Source of the DNA: Staphylococcus simiae
GTDB lineage: Bacteria > Bacillota > Bacilli > Staphylococcales > Staphylococcaceae
Length of the DNA stretch: 64,000 bases
Direction: 5' to 3'
Assembly (NCBI RefSeq): GCF_017357005.1
Contig: NZ_CP071589.1
Location: 992,001-1,056,000 of the forward strand
Position numbers and translations under genes: made by a program. Each line of letters opens with the position of its first letter. Within the stretch, counting starts at the first letter, position 1. The notes under the pieces are model-generated. The model had not been told where the DNA came from and ran no database searches. It worked only from the letters and a program-made list of their open reading frames with translations. Below are positions 18,440 through 28,436 of this stretch, piece by piece.

Positions 18440-21400
18440 TTGAAACATATAAAAAAGTTGCTTGTTGCTAACCGTGGAGAAATTGCAATTCGAATTTTTA
18501 GAGCAGCAGCAGAGTTAGACATTAATACGGTTGCAATTTATTCAAATGAAGATAAAAGTTCATTACACAGATATAAAGCTGATGAATCTTATTTAGTAGG
18601 CAGTGATTTAGGACCAGCTGAAAGTTATTTAAATATTGAACGTATTATAGATGTAGCAAAACGAGCTCATGTAGATGCGATTCATCCTGGCTATGGTTTT
18701 TTAAGTGAAAATGAACAGTTTGCACGTCGATGTCAAGAAGAGGGAATAAAATTTATAGGACCTCATCTAGAACATTTAGATATGTTTGGAGATAAAGTTA
18801 AAGCCCGTACCACTGCAATCAAAGCAGATTTACCAGTTATACCTGGAACGGATGGTCCAATTAGTTCATATGAATCAGCTAAAGAATTTGCAGATGAGGC
18901 AGGATATCCATTAATGATTAAAGCCACTAGTGGTGGTGGCGGTAAAGGTATGAGAATTGTACGCCAAGCTAGCGAATTAGAAGATGCTTTCCATCGTGCT
19001 AAATCTGAAGCTGAAAAGTCATTTGGTAACAGTGAAGTATATATAGAAAGATACATCGATAACCCTAAACATATTGAAGTTCAAGTTATTGGTGATGAAT
19101 TTGGTAATATTGTACATTTATACGAACGTGATTGTTCAGTACAACGTAGACATCAAAAAGTTGTGGAAGTGGCACCTTCTGTTGGATTAACAGAAGATTT
19201 GAGACAACGTATTTGTAATGCTGCACTACAATTAATGGAAAATATAAAATATGTTAATGCAGGAACAGTTGAATTTTTAGTTTCTGGTAATGAATTCTTC
19301 TTTATTGAAGTAAACCCAAGAGTTCAAGTTGAGCATACCATTACAGAAATGGTAACAGGTATTGATATAGTAAAAACTCAAATTTTAGTGGCTGATGGCG
19401 CAAGTTTATTTGGAGATATGATAAACATGCCACAACAACAAGATATTCAAACGTTAGGTTATGCTATTCAATGTCGTATTACTACAGAAGATCCTCTAAA
19501 TGATTTTATGCCAGATACGGGAACAATTATTGCTTATCGTTCTAGTGGTGGATTTGGCGTACGTTTGGATGCAGGTGATGGTTTCCAAGGTGCAGAAATA
19601 TCACCGTATTATGATTCATTGTTGGTTAAATTGTCTACCCATGCAATTTCATTTAAACAAGCTGAAGAAAAAATGGTACGTTCATTAAGAGAAATGAGAA
19701 TTCGTGGGGTTAAAACGAACATTCCATTTTTGATTAATGTTATGAAGAATAACAAATTCACTAGTGGAGATTATACTACTAAATTTATTGAAGAGACGCC
19801 GGAACTATTTGATATTAAGCCCACATTAGATAGAGGTACTAAGACTTTAGAGTATATCGGAAATGTCACAATTAATGGTTTTCCAAATGTTCAACAAAGA
19901 CCTAAACCAGAGTACGAGTCAACAACAATTCCTAAAGTATCACATAACAGAATAGCCTCTCTGTCAGGTACTAAGCAATTATTAGATCAAGTAGGACCGA
20001 AAGGTGTTGCAGATTGGGTTAAACAACAAGATGATGTATTGATTACAGATACGACATTTAGAGATGCACATCAATCTTTATTAGCAACCCGAGTAAGAAC
20101 TAAAGATATGATGAATATTGCTTCAGAAACTGCTGAAGTATTTAGAGATGGTTTTTCACTTGAAATGTGGGGTGGTGCGACATTTGATGTTGCTTATAAC
20201 TTCCTTAAAGAAAATCCATGGGAACGTTTAGAACGCTTACATAAAGCAATACCAAATGTATTGTTCCAAATGTTACTAAGAGCGTCCAATGCTGTTGGTT
20301 ATAAAAATTATCCAGATAATGTAATTCATAAATTTGTTGCAGAAAGCGCGAAAGCGGGAATTGATGTCTTTAGAATATTTGATTCATTAAACTGGGTAGA
20401 TCAAATGAAAGTAGCAAATGAAGCAGTACAACATGCAGGAAAGATTTCTGAAGGAGCTATTTGTTATACAGGTGACATTTTAAACCCACAACGTTCTAAC
20501 GTATATACATTAGAATACTATGTGAAGTTAGCCAAAGAATTAGAAAGAGAAGGTTTCCATATTTTAGCAATTAAAGATATGGCAGGACTATTAAAACCTA
20601 AAGCAGCTTATGAATTAATAGGCGAATTAAAAGAAGCTGTCGATTTACCAATTCATTTGCATACACATGATACGAGTGGTAATGGCTTGTTAACTTACAA
20701 ACAAGCAATAGACGCTGGTGTCGATATTATTGATACTGCAGTAGCTTCAATGAGTGGTTTGACTAGTCAACCTAGTGCGAACTCTTTATATTATGCATTA
20801 AATGGTTTCTCACGTAACTTGAGAACAGATATTGAAGGACTAGAAACATTGAGTCAATATTGGTCAACTGTACGTTCATATTATTCTGATTTTGAAAGTG
20901 ATATCAAATCGCCTAATACTTCTATTTATCAACATGAAATGCCTGGTGGACAATATTCTAATCTAAGTCAACAAGCGAAAAGTTTAGGACTTGGAGAACG
21001 CTTTGATGAAGTTAAAGATATGTATCGTCGAGTTAATTTCTTGTTTGGTGATCTTGTAAAAGTTACGCCATCATCCAAAGTTGTTGGAGATATGGCATTA
21101 TATATGGTTCAAAACGATTTAGATGAACAATCGGTTATTGCTAATGGTTATAAATTAGATTTCCCTGAGTCAGTAGTGTCGTTCTTTAAAGGTGAGATTG
21201 GACAACCTGTTAATGGTTTTAATAAAGAATTGCAAGATGTCATTTTAAAAGGACAAAGTGCTTTAACCGAAAGACCAGGTGAATATTTAGAACCTGTTAA
21301 TTTTGATGAAGTTAGAAATCAATTGGCACAACAACAAGATGAAGTTACTGAACAAGATGTCATTAGTTATGTGTTATATCCAAAAGTATATGAACAATAT

Positions 21401-21886
21401 ATTCAAACTAAAGAACAATATGGAGATTTATCGTTACTCGACACACCAACATTCTTCTTTGGTATGAGAAATGGTGAAACAGTTGAAATTGAAATTGATA
21501 CTGGTAAGCGTTTAATAATTAAATTAGAAACAATTAGCGAGCCTGATGAAAATGGTAATAGAACGATTTACTATGCTATGAATGGTCAAGCGCGTAGAAT
21601 TTATATTAAAGATGACAATGTGCAAACCAACGCACATGTTAAGCCAAAAGCAGATAAGTCAAATCCAAATCATATTGGTGCTCAAATGCCTGGATCAGTA
21701 ACTGAAGTTAAAGTTGCTGTAGGTGACGAAGTTAAAGCTAATCAACCATTGTTAATTACTGAAGCGATGAAAATGGAAACAACGGTTCAAGCACCATTCG
21801 ATGGTGTCATTAAACAAATAACAGTAGTTAATGGAGATGCTATTGCTACTGGAGATTTACTAATTGAAATAGAATCACAACAATAA
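18440..21886 (+). CDS. pyc: pyruvate carboxylase
   Basis: 1148-residue biotin enzyme that makes oxaloacetate from pyruvate, bicarbonate and ATP. Order of domains: biotin carboxylase with ATP-grasp (residues 1-455; glycine loop TSGGGGKGMRI near 165); carboxyltransferase TIM barrel (about 530-810; DTTFRDAHQSLLATR near 541); allosteric/linker region; and biotinyl domain at the end, with the biotinylated lysine in EAMKMET. The start is a TTG (MKHIKKLLVANRGEIA) behind AAGGAGTG. Length matches the S. aureus enzyme. It has its own strong terminator. Confidence 0.97.
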   Translation: MKHIKKLLVANRGEIAIRIFRAAAELDINTVAIYSNEDKSSLHRYKADESYLVGSDLGPAESYLNIERIIDVAKRAHVDAIHPGYGFLSENEQFARRCQEEGIKFIGPHLEHLDMFGDKVKARTTAIKADLPVIPGTDGPISSYESAKEFADEAGYPLMIKATSGGGGKGMRIVRQASELEDAFHRAKSEAEKSFGNSEVYIERYIDNPKHIEVQVIGDEFGNIVHLYERDCSVQRRHQKVVEVAPSVGLTEDLRQRICNAALQLMENIKYVNAGTVEFLVSGNEFFFIEVNPRVQVEHTITEMVTGIDIVKTQILVADGASLFGDMINMPQQQDIQTLGYAIQCRITTEDPLNDFMPDTGTIIAYRSSGGFGVRLDAGDGFQGAEISPYYDSLLVKLSTHAISFKQAEEKMVRSLREMRIRGVKTNIPFLINVMKNNKFTSGDYTTKFIEETPELFDIKPTLDRGTKTLEYIGNVTINGFPNVQQRPKPEYESTTIPKVSHNRIASLSGTKQLLDQVGPKGVADWVKQQDDVLITDTTFRDAHQSLLATRVRTKDMMNIASETAEVFRDGFSLEMWGGATFDVAYNFLKENPWERLERLHKAIPNVLFQMLLRASNAVGYKNYPDNVIHKFVAESAKAGIDVFRIFDSLNWVDQMKVANEAVQHAGKISEGAICYTGDILNPQRSNVYTLEYYVKLAKELEREGFHILAIKDMAGLLKPKAAYELIGELKEAVDLPIHLHTHDTSGNGLLTYKQAIDAGVDIIDTAVASMSGLTSQPSANSLYYALNGFSRNLRTDIEGLETLSQYWSTVRSYYSDFESDIKSPNTSIYQHEMPGGQYSNLSQQAKSLGLGERFDEVKDMYRRVNFLFGDLVKVTPSSKVVGDMALYMVQNDLDEQSVIANGYKLDFPESVVSFFKGEIGQPVNGFNKELQDVILKGQSALTERPGEYLEPVNFDEVRNQLAQQQDEVTEQDVISYVLYPKVYEQYIQTKEQYGDLSLLDTPTFFFGMRNGETVEIEIDTGKRLIIKLETISEPDENGNRTIYYAMNGQARRIYIKDDNVQTNAHVKPKADKSNPNHIGAQMPGSVTEVKVAVGDEVKANQPLLITEAMKMETTVQAPFDGVIKQITVVNGDAIATGDLLIEIESQQ

Positions 21887-21910
21887 TGAAGCATCACGAA
21901 TAATGTATAC

Positions 21911-21965
21911 AAATAAGCACCCTAACAATGATGTAACCCAATCATTGTTAGGGTGCTTATTATAA
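21911..21965 (+). terminator. strong terminator of pyc
   Basis: About 21-bp near-perfect stem (AATAAGCACCCTAACAATGA and complement) with a 9-base loop, 25 bases after the stop. The stem flanks are A-rich and T-rich. Confidence 0.92.
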
Positions 21966-21978
21966 TGTTATTAATTCT

Positions 21979-22060
21979 GGTTCTCTATTTTTAGGACTGA
22001 TAAATAAAAAGTGAATAAGTTAAAAAATAATTATGTATCAGTCGAATATGGGAGAGAACT
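21979..22060. repeat. MITE-like palindromic element, copy 1 (compact)
   Basis: 82 bp. Left end GGTTCTCTATTTTTAGGACT, right end (reverse complement) AGTTCTCTCCCATATTCGAC. Both ends share GTTCTCT and, 8-9 bases inward, GACTGATA. It sits directly after the ctaA stop codon. Related copies lie at 24949, 51338 and 54439, with a remnant at 32590. Confidence 0.75.
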
Positions 22061-22978
22061 TTAATTTTTAGCTTTTAATGCACGTTTAGTACGTAATATT
22101 AACATAATAAAGTATGCCATCATACCGAATAAATAAGTTATAAATAAGGCGTGGAATAAGGCAACTATTAAATTTACACCAGTCATGATAGATAGAGCAC
22201 CAGTAACTGCTTGTAATATGACTAAAATCAATGCTGCAGTATAACCATATCTAACGGTACGATTATTTGGATAATTCTTAATTGCATGAATGTAAGTAAT
22301 TAAAATGATTATAAAGACAATTAAAGCCATAGCTCTATGAGCTAATTGAACCCAATCTTGTTCAGAATGCGGCAATAAATCACTAAATGGTAAAGGAAAT
22401 CCTCCATAAGCTAAACTAGCATGTGCATGTCTTACTAAAGCACCTGTATAAACGCCACAATACGTTATAATTGCCATAATCCAAGTTAAACGACGTAGCG
22501 GTTTTTTGATAATTAATACGTCAGCTTCATATTTTTGATCCACAGAGAAAATAATTAAAGTAATTAAGAACACTGATGAAAAACTAATTAAAGAAATACC
22601 AAAATGAAGCGCAAGAACGTAACTATTTTGTTGCCAAATTACAGCTGCAGCTCCTACTAATGCTTGAATTAATAAAAAGCCAACACTAATGATAGATAAT
22701 GGTTTAATTTCTTTTATATATCCTATATTTTTCCAAGCAGTTATAACTAGCCAAAGTACAATAATTAATGATAAGCCCGATACAGCCCTGTGACTTAATT
22801 CAATTATTGTAGAAATAGGCATGAAGTCTGGAACTAGCGCACCATGACACAATGGCCAAGATGACCCACAACCATCTTCTGAGCCAGTTTTGGTAACTAA
22901 AGCGCCACCTAGTTGCACGAACGTCATCATTAATGTGGCTAGGACGCCAAGCCATTTTAAATTCTTTTTACTAAACAC
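22061..22978 (-). CDS. ctaA: haem A synthase
   Basis: 305-residue membrane enzyme (eight predicted helices) that oxidises the C8 methyl of haem O to give haem A for aa3 oxidases. Features are the paired cysteines in [21 protein letters not shown] and the conserved His residues in later helices ([22 protein letters not shown]). The start is taken as GTG at 22978 ([11 protein letters not shown]), with GGGGTG about 7 bases upstream; longer in-frame starts add 23 residues not seen in S. aureus CtaA. Divergent from ctaB. Confidence 0.93.
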   Translation of the reverse strand: MFSKKNLKWLGVLATLMMTFVQLGGALVTKTGSEDGCGSSWPLCHGALVPDFMPISTIIELSHRAVSGLSLIIVLWLVITAWKNIGYIKEIKPLSIISVGFLLIQALVGAAAVIWQQNSYVLALHFGISLISFSSVFLITLIIFSVDQKYEADVLIIKKPLRRLTWIMAIITYCGVYTGALVRHAHASLAYGGFPLPFSDLLPHSEQDWVQLAHRAMALIVFIIILITYIHAIKNYPNNRTVRYGYTAALILVILQAVTGALSIMTGVNLIVALFHALFITYLFGMMAYFIMLILRTKRALKAKN

Positions 22979-23098
22979 TTTTATACACCCCACAATAAAA
23001 AACGCATCTGAAAATATGACATACATATTTTTACACGGATGCATCATTTTAAATATTTATTTTCTAACACATACAGTATAACAATTATTTAAGTCATA

Positions 23099-23147
23099 AT
23101 TGTGTCACAAAATTGACATTTTATAATGTCGTAAAGATGTCACAATT
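23099..23147. promoter_or_regulatory. candidate operator between ctaA and ctaB
   Basis: TTGTGTCACAA (about 23100-23110) is nearly palindromic, and ATGTCACAAT recurs at 23137-23146. Such TGTCACAA repeats between divergent haem-synthesis genes could bind a redox regulator (SrrA/ResD type), but I do not recognise a defined consensus. Confidence 0.35.
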
Positions 23148-23224
23148 TAATTTTATTAAACCTGTTAATTTTATGCAAATTGATATATCATATTATTATA
23201 TGAACAAATTTAAGGAGGGGGAAA

Positions 23225-24136
23225 ATGAGTAAAGAGCACACTTTGTCACAAGATGAAAGCAGAGTAAACTTCAAAGAATTACAACAAATTATTAAAATGG
23301 GACTTGTTCAAGGTAACTTGATTCCAGCATTTGCAGGTGCATGGCTTGCGGTTGTAATGACAGGTCATTCCTTCCTATCATCGATACCTCAAATTATACT
23401 GATGCTTATAGGCTCTACATTAATTATGGGTGGTGCTTGTGCGTTAAATAATTATTATGATCAAGATATTGATCAAATTATGCCAAGTAAGCAAAATAGA
23501 CCTACAGTTAATGATAGAATTTCAAATAAAAATTTATTATTATTAAGTTTCGGAATGATGTTAGTAGGTGAAATGAGTTTATTCCTATTAAATATTCCAA
23601 CAGGTGTATTAGGACTTGCAGGCATAGTAGGATATGTCTCTTTTTATTCTATTTGGTCTAAAAGACATACAACTTGGAACACTGTTGTAGGTAGTTTTCC
23701 TGGTGCTGTACCTCCATTAATTGGTTGGGTAGCTATTGAAGGATCTATGAGTATAGAAGCAATTGCTTTATTTTTAGTTATATTTTGTTGGCAACCCATT
23801 CATTTTTATGCTTTAGCAATTAAACGTAAAGATGAATATTCATTAGCAAATATTCCAATGTTACCATCTGTTAAAGGATTTAAACGTACACGTGTCAGTA
23901 TGTTTATTTGGCTAATTATTTTATTACCATTGCCACTAATGTTATCTAGCTTAGGAACAACTTTTGTTGTGTTAGCTACATTATTAAATCTTGGATGGCT
24001 TGCATTGGGTTTAACTACATTCAAAAAAGATTCAATTCAAGAGAAATGGGCAACAAAAATGTTTATATATTCACTAAATTATTTAGTAGTATTTTTCGTT
24101 TTAGTTGTTATCGTTTCACTAATTAATATGATTTAG
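23225..24136 (+). CDS. ctaB: protohaem IX farnesyltransferase (haem O synthase)
   Basis: 303-residue UbiA-type prenyltransferase with about nine helices that attaches farnesyl to haem B. The aspartate-rich motif [12 protein letters not shown] (near residue 76) binds the prenyl diphosphate with Mg2+, and [20 protein letters not shown] is the family's second loop. RBS AAGGAGGGGG lies ahead of the ATG. Divergent from ctaA and followed closely by ctaM. Confidence 0.95.
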   Translation: MSKEHTLSQDESRVNFKELQQIIKMGLVQGNLIPAFAGAWLAVVMTGHSFLSSIPQIILMLIGSTLIMGGACALNNYYDQDIDQIMPSKQNRPTVNDRISNKNLLLLSFGMMLVGEMSLFLLNIPTGVLGLAGIVGYVSFYSIWSKRHTTWNTVVGSFPGAVPPLIGWVAIEGSMSIEAIALFLVIFCWQPIHFYALAIKRKDEYSLANIPMLPSVKGFKRTRVSMFIWLIILLPLPLMLSSLGTTFVVLATLLNLGWLALGLTTFKKDSIQEKWATKMFIYSLNYLVVFFVLVVIVSLINMI

Positions 24137-24161
24137 ATTAAATTAAGTTAGGATGAAAAAT

Positions 24162-24623
24162 ATGGGCGTTCCAATTTTACCAACAATTAGTACTTCATGT
24201 ATCGTGATAAGTGCCATTTTAATTGCGATTGGTTGGAGATTGATTTGGAAAGGGGATATCGAAAAGCATAAAAAAGTGATGTTAGCAGCTGCAATATTTG
24301 CTACAACATTTTTTGTTATTTATATGAGTAGAACTATTTTTATAGGTAATACTGCTTTTGGTGGACCTGAAAGTATTAAAAAATATTATACGTTTTTCTT
24401 AATTTTCCATATTAATTTAGCAACAATAGGCGGAATATTAGGTATTATACAAATTGTTACTGCATTTAAAGATAAATTTAATATTCATCGTAAAGTTGGA
24501 CCATTCGCTTCAATCATTTGGTTTTTAACAGCTATTACTGGTGTAACAGTTTATACATTATTATATGTACTATACCCAGGTGGAGAAACAACTTCTTTAT
24601 TAAAAGCAACATTTGGTCATTAA
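24162..24623 (+). CDS. ctaM: CtaM-like DUF420 membrane protein, oxidase assembly
   Basis: 153 residues, about four to five helices with conserved histidines (IFHINLATIGG, NIHRKVGPFA). It belongs to the DUF420 (YozB) family; in S. aureus CtaM is needed for the aa3 menaquinol oxidase. It starts MGVPILPTISTS at the ATG at 24162, because TTAGGATG is then a proper ribosome binding site; the ATG at 24153 has no spacing. It lies 25 bases after ctaB, in an operon. Confidence 0.88.
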   Translation: MGVPILPTISTSCIVISAILIAIGWRLIWKGDIEKHKKVMLAAAIFATTFFVIYMSRTIFIGNTAFGGPESIKKYYTFFLIFHINLATIGGILGIIQIVTAFKDKFNIHRKVGPFASIIWFLTAITGVTVYTLLYVLYPGGETTSLLKATFGH

Positions 24624-24642
24624 TTTAATAAGTGAATGAAAT

Positions 24643-24682
24643 AAGAGACTGGTAGAACATAATATGTTTTATCAGTTTTTTT
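24643..24682 (+). terminator. terminator of ctaB-ctaM
   Basis: ACTGGTAGAACATA pairs with TATGTTTTATCAGT, followed by TTTTTTT. Confidence 0.8.
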
Positions 24683-24691
24683 GAATTAGAA

Positions 24692-24854
24692 GAGCCTGGG
24701 ACAAAATGTATTTTACACTTAAATTTGAGCATTTGGCAGTAACTGTCTGATTTTCAAAGCGTTGATAAATCACCATTTTGAAAACCTAGTCAGTCTTGCC
24801 GGGGTGGGACTACGAAATAAATTTTATATAAAATTCATTTCTGTCCCACTCCCA
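24692..24854. repeat. staphylococcal intergenic repeat, 163 bp, uninterrupted copy
   Basis: Begins GAGCCTGGGACAAAATGTAT and ends TTCATTTCTGTCCCACTCCC(A). The two ends are inverted relative to each other (CTGGGACA and TGTCCCA), so the whole can fold on itself. An inner hairpin joins GATTTTCAAA with TTTTGAAAAC. Nearly identical to 25344-25737 except for an internal insertion in the latter. Confidence 0.85.
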
Positions 24855-24948
24855 TCACAAGTTAATCTCATATACTTTTATATTTTATAAAAAAGATTTA
24901 TATAAAATGTAAATTACAGAAATTTTGTATATAGCTCCTAGAAAGAAA

Positions 24949-25159
24949 GGTTCTCTCCCAAATTGGACTGATATATAATTATTTTTTTAGCCTCGCTATG
25001 CCCAACCTGCATTGCATGAAAAAACTGGATAACCAGTTTTTCTGTGTTGGGTCCCCGGTCTTCGACTAGCACTGCTCCCTCAGGAGTCTCGGCTTCAAAA
25101 TAATTTGTGCTTTAAATTATTCTTTTTTTATTTATCAGTCCTAAAAAAAATAGAGAACC
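24949..25159. repeat. MITE-like element, copy 2, with internal STAR-like insert
   Basis: Ends GGTTCTCTCCCAAATTGGAC and (reverse complement) GGTTCTCTATTTTTTTTAGG. The interior (about 24991-25125) holds the STAR-like string TGTGTTGGGTCCCC, the hairpin AAAAACTGG/CCAGTTTTT, and CTGCTCCCTCAGGAGTCTCG. Compared with the compact copies at 21979 and 54439 it has about 130 extra bases in the middle. Confidence 0.75.
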
Positions 25160-25343
25160 GAAAGAAATAGTTATATATTATATGTTAATTTAAGTTGCAA
25201 TATAATGTAAACGATGACTCAATGGATAACAGTCTATAAAACTAGTAAGATGTTATATAATACTGACTAGTAATTTCATTAATAAATTATTTAAAGCATA
25301 GTATCAAAGTAAAGAGATGCTTTAGTTATTGTTGTATTGAAAT

Positions 25344-25737
25344 GAGCCTGGGACAAAACGTATTTTACACTTAAATTTAAGCATTTGGCAGTAACTGTCT
25401 GGTTTTCAAAGCGTTGATAAATCACCATTTTGAAAACCTAGTCAGTCTTGCCGGGGTGGGAGGGACCCGTCATAGAAAATTTTATAAAGGATTACAGTTG
25501 ACACTATTAGTGCAACTGCATAGGGACCCAACAAAGAGAATTTCATCAAGAAATTCTACGGACAATGCAGGGACCCGTCATAGAAAAATTTTATAATTAA
25601 AATTTTTACTTTAATGTGCAAGACGGGCAAGGTTGGGCAAGAACTAGTAAAGATTGTAAATCTAACTAGTTCTAAATGTGCAAGACGGGCATCTACGAAA
25701 TAAATTTTATATAAAATTCATTTCTGTCCCACTCCCA
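25344..25737. repeat. 163-bp intergenic repeat interrupted by a 231-bp insertion
   Basis: The left 118 bases (25344-25461) and right 45 bases (25693-25737) match the copy at 24692-24854 with very few changes. Between them lies 231 bp (25462-25692) that starts GGGACCCGTC and ends GACGGGCAT, so its ends are roughly inverted. The insert holds several GGGACCCGTC/GACGGG units, the hairpin GAACTAGTAAAGATTG/CAATCTTTACTAGTTC, and a GGATTACAGTTGACACTATT hairpin unit. Confidence 0.85.
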
Positions 25738-25906
25738 AGTATGATTGTTAGTATTTTAACTTGAAATTCTCTATACTATAATCTAATTCAATCAACAATT
25801 TGTAATGAGACTGAATGTGATGAAGTCTATATAGAATGACTCGAGTGGTTGCTTATTTTTGTATTGTTTTTTACAATAGTAATAATTATTTTTAGGTGGT
25901 TGGCTG

Positions 25907-26947
25907 ATGAAAAAATTAGTAATTAGAGTTATTGGTGTGTTCTTTTTAATAGGCTTTTTAGTATATTTATTTTATTCGCCAAAGCTGAAATTTGATGTTT
26001 TAGAGAATCCTAATAAAAATACTAAAATAACAAAAAGTGATAAATACAAAATGAATAACCATGCAGAAAATCCGAAACCTAAAAAGGGTGTTGGCACATG
26101 GGTAGGTAAAAACATTAATATATTAACTGAAAAATTTGGACAAGCAGAACGTATTTATCCATATAAAGAAAAATATAAAAATTATGTTTTTAAAGATAAG
26201 AATAAATATTATATCGTCACAACTAAAGATAAAAAAATTGAGTCAGTATATGCAACTGGCAAATCTGTTAACGTAAGTCCACTGAAAATCGGTGAACATG
26301 TAGGTAAAATATTTAATAATACGAGTATTAATCCTGAACCAACATTTACAGTTAATGGAAAAAAATATGAATTTGAATTATCAGATGAAGACATAAAAAC
26401 ACAAATGTTAATCAAATATGGTGATATTTATGCACAAGTTTATACAGACCAACAGTCAAAAGAAATATTAAGTGTTAGATTTCTAACTAAAGAGATGTTA
26501 GCAGAAATTCAACCATATCAACTAAATAATAACTCATCGGATAGTGATGATGAAAAAGTTGAACAGCCAGTTGGACAAAGTTCTAATCAACTCATTTCAT
26601 TGTATGAAGTAACCAATGAAATGAGAAAACTTAAAGGATTACACCCTTTAAAAGTAAATAGTGATTTAGCGCATATAGCTTCAAATAACTTATACGAAGC
26701 AACTTCGAGTGGTAATGATGGTGTAGAATTTACGGAAGATGCTTTAAAAGGTCAATTTGAAAAAAATAGTATAAGTTATAAGTCCACTGCTCAAAATGTG
26801 GGCTATGACTTTAATGACGTACCGACATTAATTCATAGTTGGATGAATTCAGATATTCATCGTTCACGACTTTTAAATTCTAAATATGATGAAATGGGAG
26901 GAGAAGTAATGAGAGATTACTATTCATTAATCTTTTTACAAAAATAA
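25907..26947 (+). CDS. secreted/anchored CAP-domain protein
   Basis: 346 residues. An N-terminal membrane helix (residues 5-23) acts as signal anchor. An extracellular CAP-associated N-terminal domain follows (about 65-200, GTWVGKNINILTEKFGQAER). Then a Ser/Asp linker, and a C-terminal CAP/SCP domain (about 225-346) with SLYEVTNEMRKLKGLHPLKV and IHSWMNSDIHRSRLLNSKYD. It is the counterpart of ylbC-type proteins at this place in Bacillus. Role outside the cell unknown. RBS TAGGTGGT precedes the ATG. Confidence 0.88.
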   Translation: MKKLVIRVIGVFFLIGFLVYLFYSPKLKFDVLENPNKNTKITKSDKYKMNNHAENPKPKKGVGTWVGKNINILTEKFGQAERIYPYKEKYKNYVFKDKNKYYIVTTKDKKIESVYATGKSVNVSPLKIGEHVGKIFNNTSINPEPTFTVNGKKYEFELSDEDIKTQMLIKYGDIYAQVYTDQQSKEILSVRFLTKEMLAEIQPYQLNNNSSDSDDEKVEQPVGQSSNQLISLYEVTNEMRKLKGLHPLKVNSDLAHIASNNLYEATSSGNDGVEFTEDALKGQFEKNSISYKSTAQNVGYDFNDVPTLIHSWMNSDIHRSRLLNSKYDEMGGEVMRDYYSLIFLQK

Positions 26948-26964
26948 TAAAATGAGGGATATAT

Positions 26965-27399
26965 ATGATAACTAGTGCATCATTGGACATTTTAGATGAT
27001 ATAGACGAACTAGCAGATATGATCGTCCAATCCGAGACGTATTTTCAATTTAAACAAGCTGAGCAGCAATTGGCGAATGATGATGAAGCACATTTATTAT
27101 ATCAAGCTTTTTTGAAATCTAAGGAAAAATACGATGAAGTACAAAGGTTTGGGAAGTATCATCCAGATTACAGACAAGTTATGATGGAAACAAGGCAACG
27201 TAAGCGAGCATATGAAATGCTTGAAGTGGTAATGTATCATAAATCAAAAGAAGTAGAGTTACAACAACTTATTGATGAGGTAGTTTTTAAAATTGCAGTA
27301 GCAGTTTCCGAAAACGTAAAAATAGAAGCGGGCAATCCATTTTTTCAAACTACACATCATGGCTGTGCGACTGGTGGTTCATGTAATTGTTCATTGTAA
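26965..27399 (+). CDS. ylbF: YlbF/YmcA family protein
   Basis: 144 residues, largely helical. The central region (FKQAEQQLANDDEAHLLYQA near residue 30) is the YlbF/YmcA domain. In B. subtilis the YlbF-YmcA-YaaT (Ric) complex supports RNase Y-dependent mRNA processing. The C-terminus carries CATGGSCNC, a cysteine cluster like the one that holds an Fe-S cluster in RicF. It lies 17 bases after the CAP gene, probably in one operon. Confidence 0.88.
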   Translation: MITSASLDILDDIDELADMIVQSETYFQFKQAEQQLANDDEAHLLYQAFLKSKEKYDEVQRFGKYHPDYRQVMMETRQRKRAYEMLEVVMYHKSKEVELQQLIDEVVFKIAVAVSENVKIEAGNPFFQTTHHGCATGGSCNCSL

Positions 27400-27415
27400 T
27401 AGATATACAAATGAT

Positions 27416-27452
27416 AAAAGAGGTCATCCGTTAATTTGGATGACCTCTTTTT
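27416..27452. terminator. terminator between ylbF and glpQ-like gene
   Basis: AAAAGAGGTCATCC pairs perfectly with GGATGACCTCTTTT. It can serve both converging genes. Confidence 0.92.
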
Positions 27453-27503
27453 GTAATGACGATATATAGTAACTTTAATTATTAAAATTCTAAGTAAGAT
27501 AAA

Positions 27504-28436
27504 TTATTTCTGTTTTACACCTAGCGTTGATTTAAATTGTTGAGCTAAATCTGGACGATCAGTAACTAAGGTATGTACACCTTTATGATATAAGTCTTTC
27601 ATTAAATCAACACTATTCACACCGTAAAATCCTGGTACAATGTTTAAGTCATTTAACCAATTAATAAAGCGTCTAGAAGTTAAATTGATACCATTAAATG
27701 ATGTTGGCATTTGGAAAGTATTTGCTTGAGGAAGGTATGACTTCCCAAGGAATAAATGGAATTTTAAAAATGCTTCAGTAACTTCTTGTTGGCTTGCACC
27801 TATAGCAATATGACCATTTGCAATTTTATTGAAACGTGCTATTTGCTGTCGATAAAAACTCGTTACTAGAACACGGTCTTCTGCATGATTGCTTGTGATA
27901 ATGTCAAACATGATTTGTGGTGCAATACTACCTTCAAATGAATCTGGAGCATCTTTTAAGTCTACATTGATATACATATTAGGGTACATTTGTAGTAATT
28001 CATCAAAAGTTAAAATAGATGTATCTTTATGCGCTCTGTATGGCGTTGCACCATTAATATCTTTGAAGTGATATCCTGCATCTAATTTTTTTAATTCAGC
28101 TAATGTATGCTCGCTCACTTTACCAGAACCATTAGTTGTTCTATCTACAGTTGCATCATGAAAGACAATTAATTGTTGATCTTTTGTTAATCTAACATCC
28201 GTTTCGAACCCATCAACACCAAACTTTACAGCATTATCAAATGCTAACTTTGTTTGTTCAGGTTTTAAAGCCATACCACCACGATGAGCGAAAATATATG
28301 GAGCTTGACCATTGAAAAATGCTGGAATTGTTTGTTTATGTTGTGTTGTTTGACGTTGCATTACAACTAATAAAGAACTTAATAATCCAGCAGTAAGTAT
28401 TGATGTATTTAGTACAAATCTATTTAATTTTTTCAT
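27504..28436 (-). CDS. glycerophosphodiester phosphodiesterase, exported
   Basis: 310 residues. N-terminal hydrophobic signal (FVLNTSILTAGLLSSLLVV), then a GDPD barrel: FAHRGGMALKPEQT (catalytic His-Arg), GFETDVRLTKDQQLIVFHDA (Glu/Asp metal ligands and His) and DRTTNGSG. It hydrolyses glycerophosphodiesters outside or at the membrane. The start at 28436 follows AAGGAGGAAC; longer in-frame starts only add residues in front of the signal. A second GlpQ is usual elsewhere in staphylococci, so glpQ is not used as symbol. Confidence 0.9.
   Translation of the reverse strand: MKKLNRFVLNTSILTAGLLSSLLVVMQRQTTQHKQTIPAFFNGQAPYIFAHRGGMALKPEQTKLAFDNAVKFGVDGFETDVRLTKDQQLIVFHDATVDRTTNGSGKVSEHTLAELKKLDAGYHFKDINGATPYRAHKDTSILTFDELLQMYPNMYINVDLKDAPDSFEGSIAPQIMFDIITSNHAEDRVLVTSFYRQQIARFNKIANGHIAIGASQQEVTEAFLKFHLFLGKSYLPQANTFQMPTSFNGINLTSRRFINWLNDLNIVPGFYGVNSVDLMKDLYHKGVHTLVTDRPDLAQQFKSTLGVKQK

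Noticed and set aside
25414..25596. 60-residue open frame in the repeat region
   Set aside because: It runs across the junction of two repeat families (TRHRKFYK comes from the GGGACCCGTCATAG unit). No ribosome binding site.
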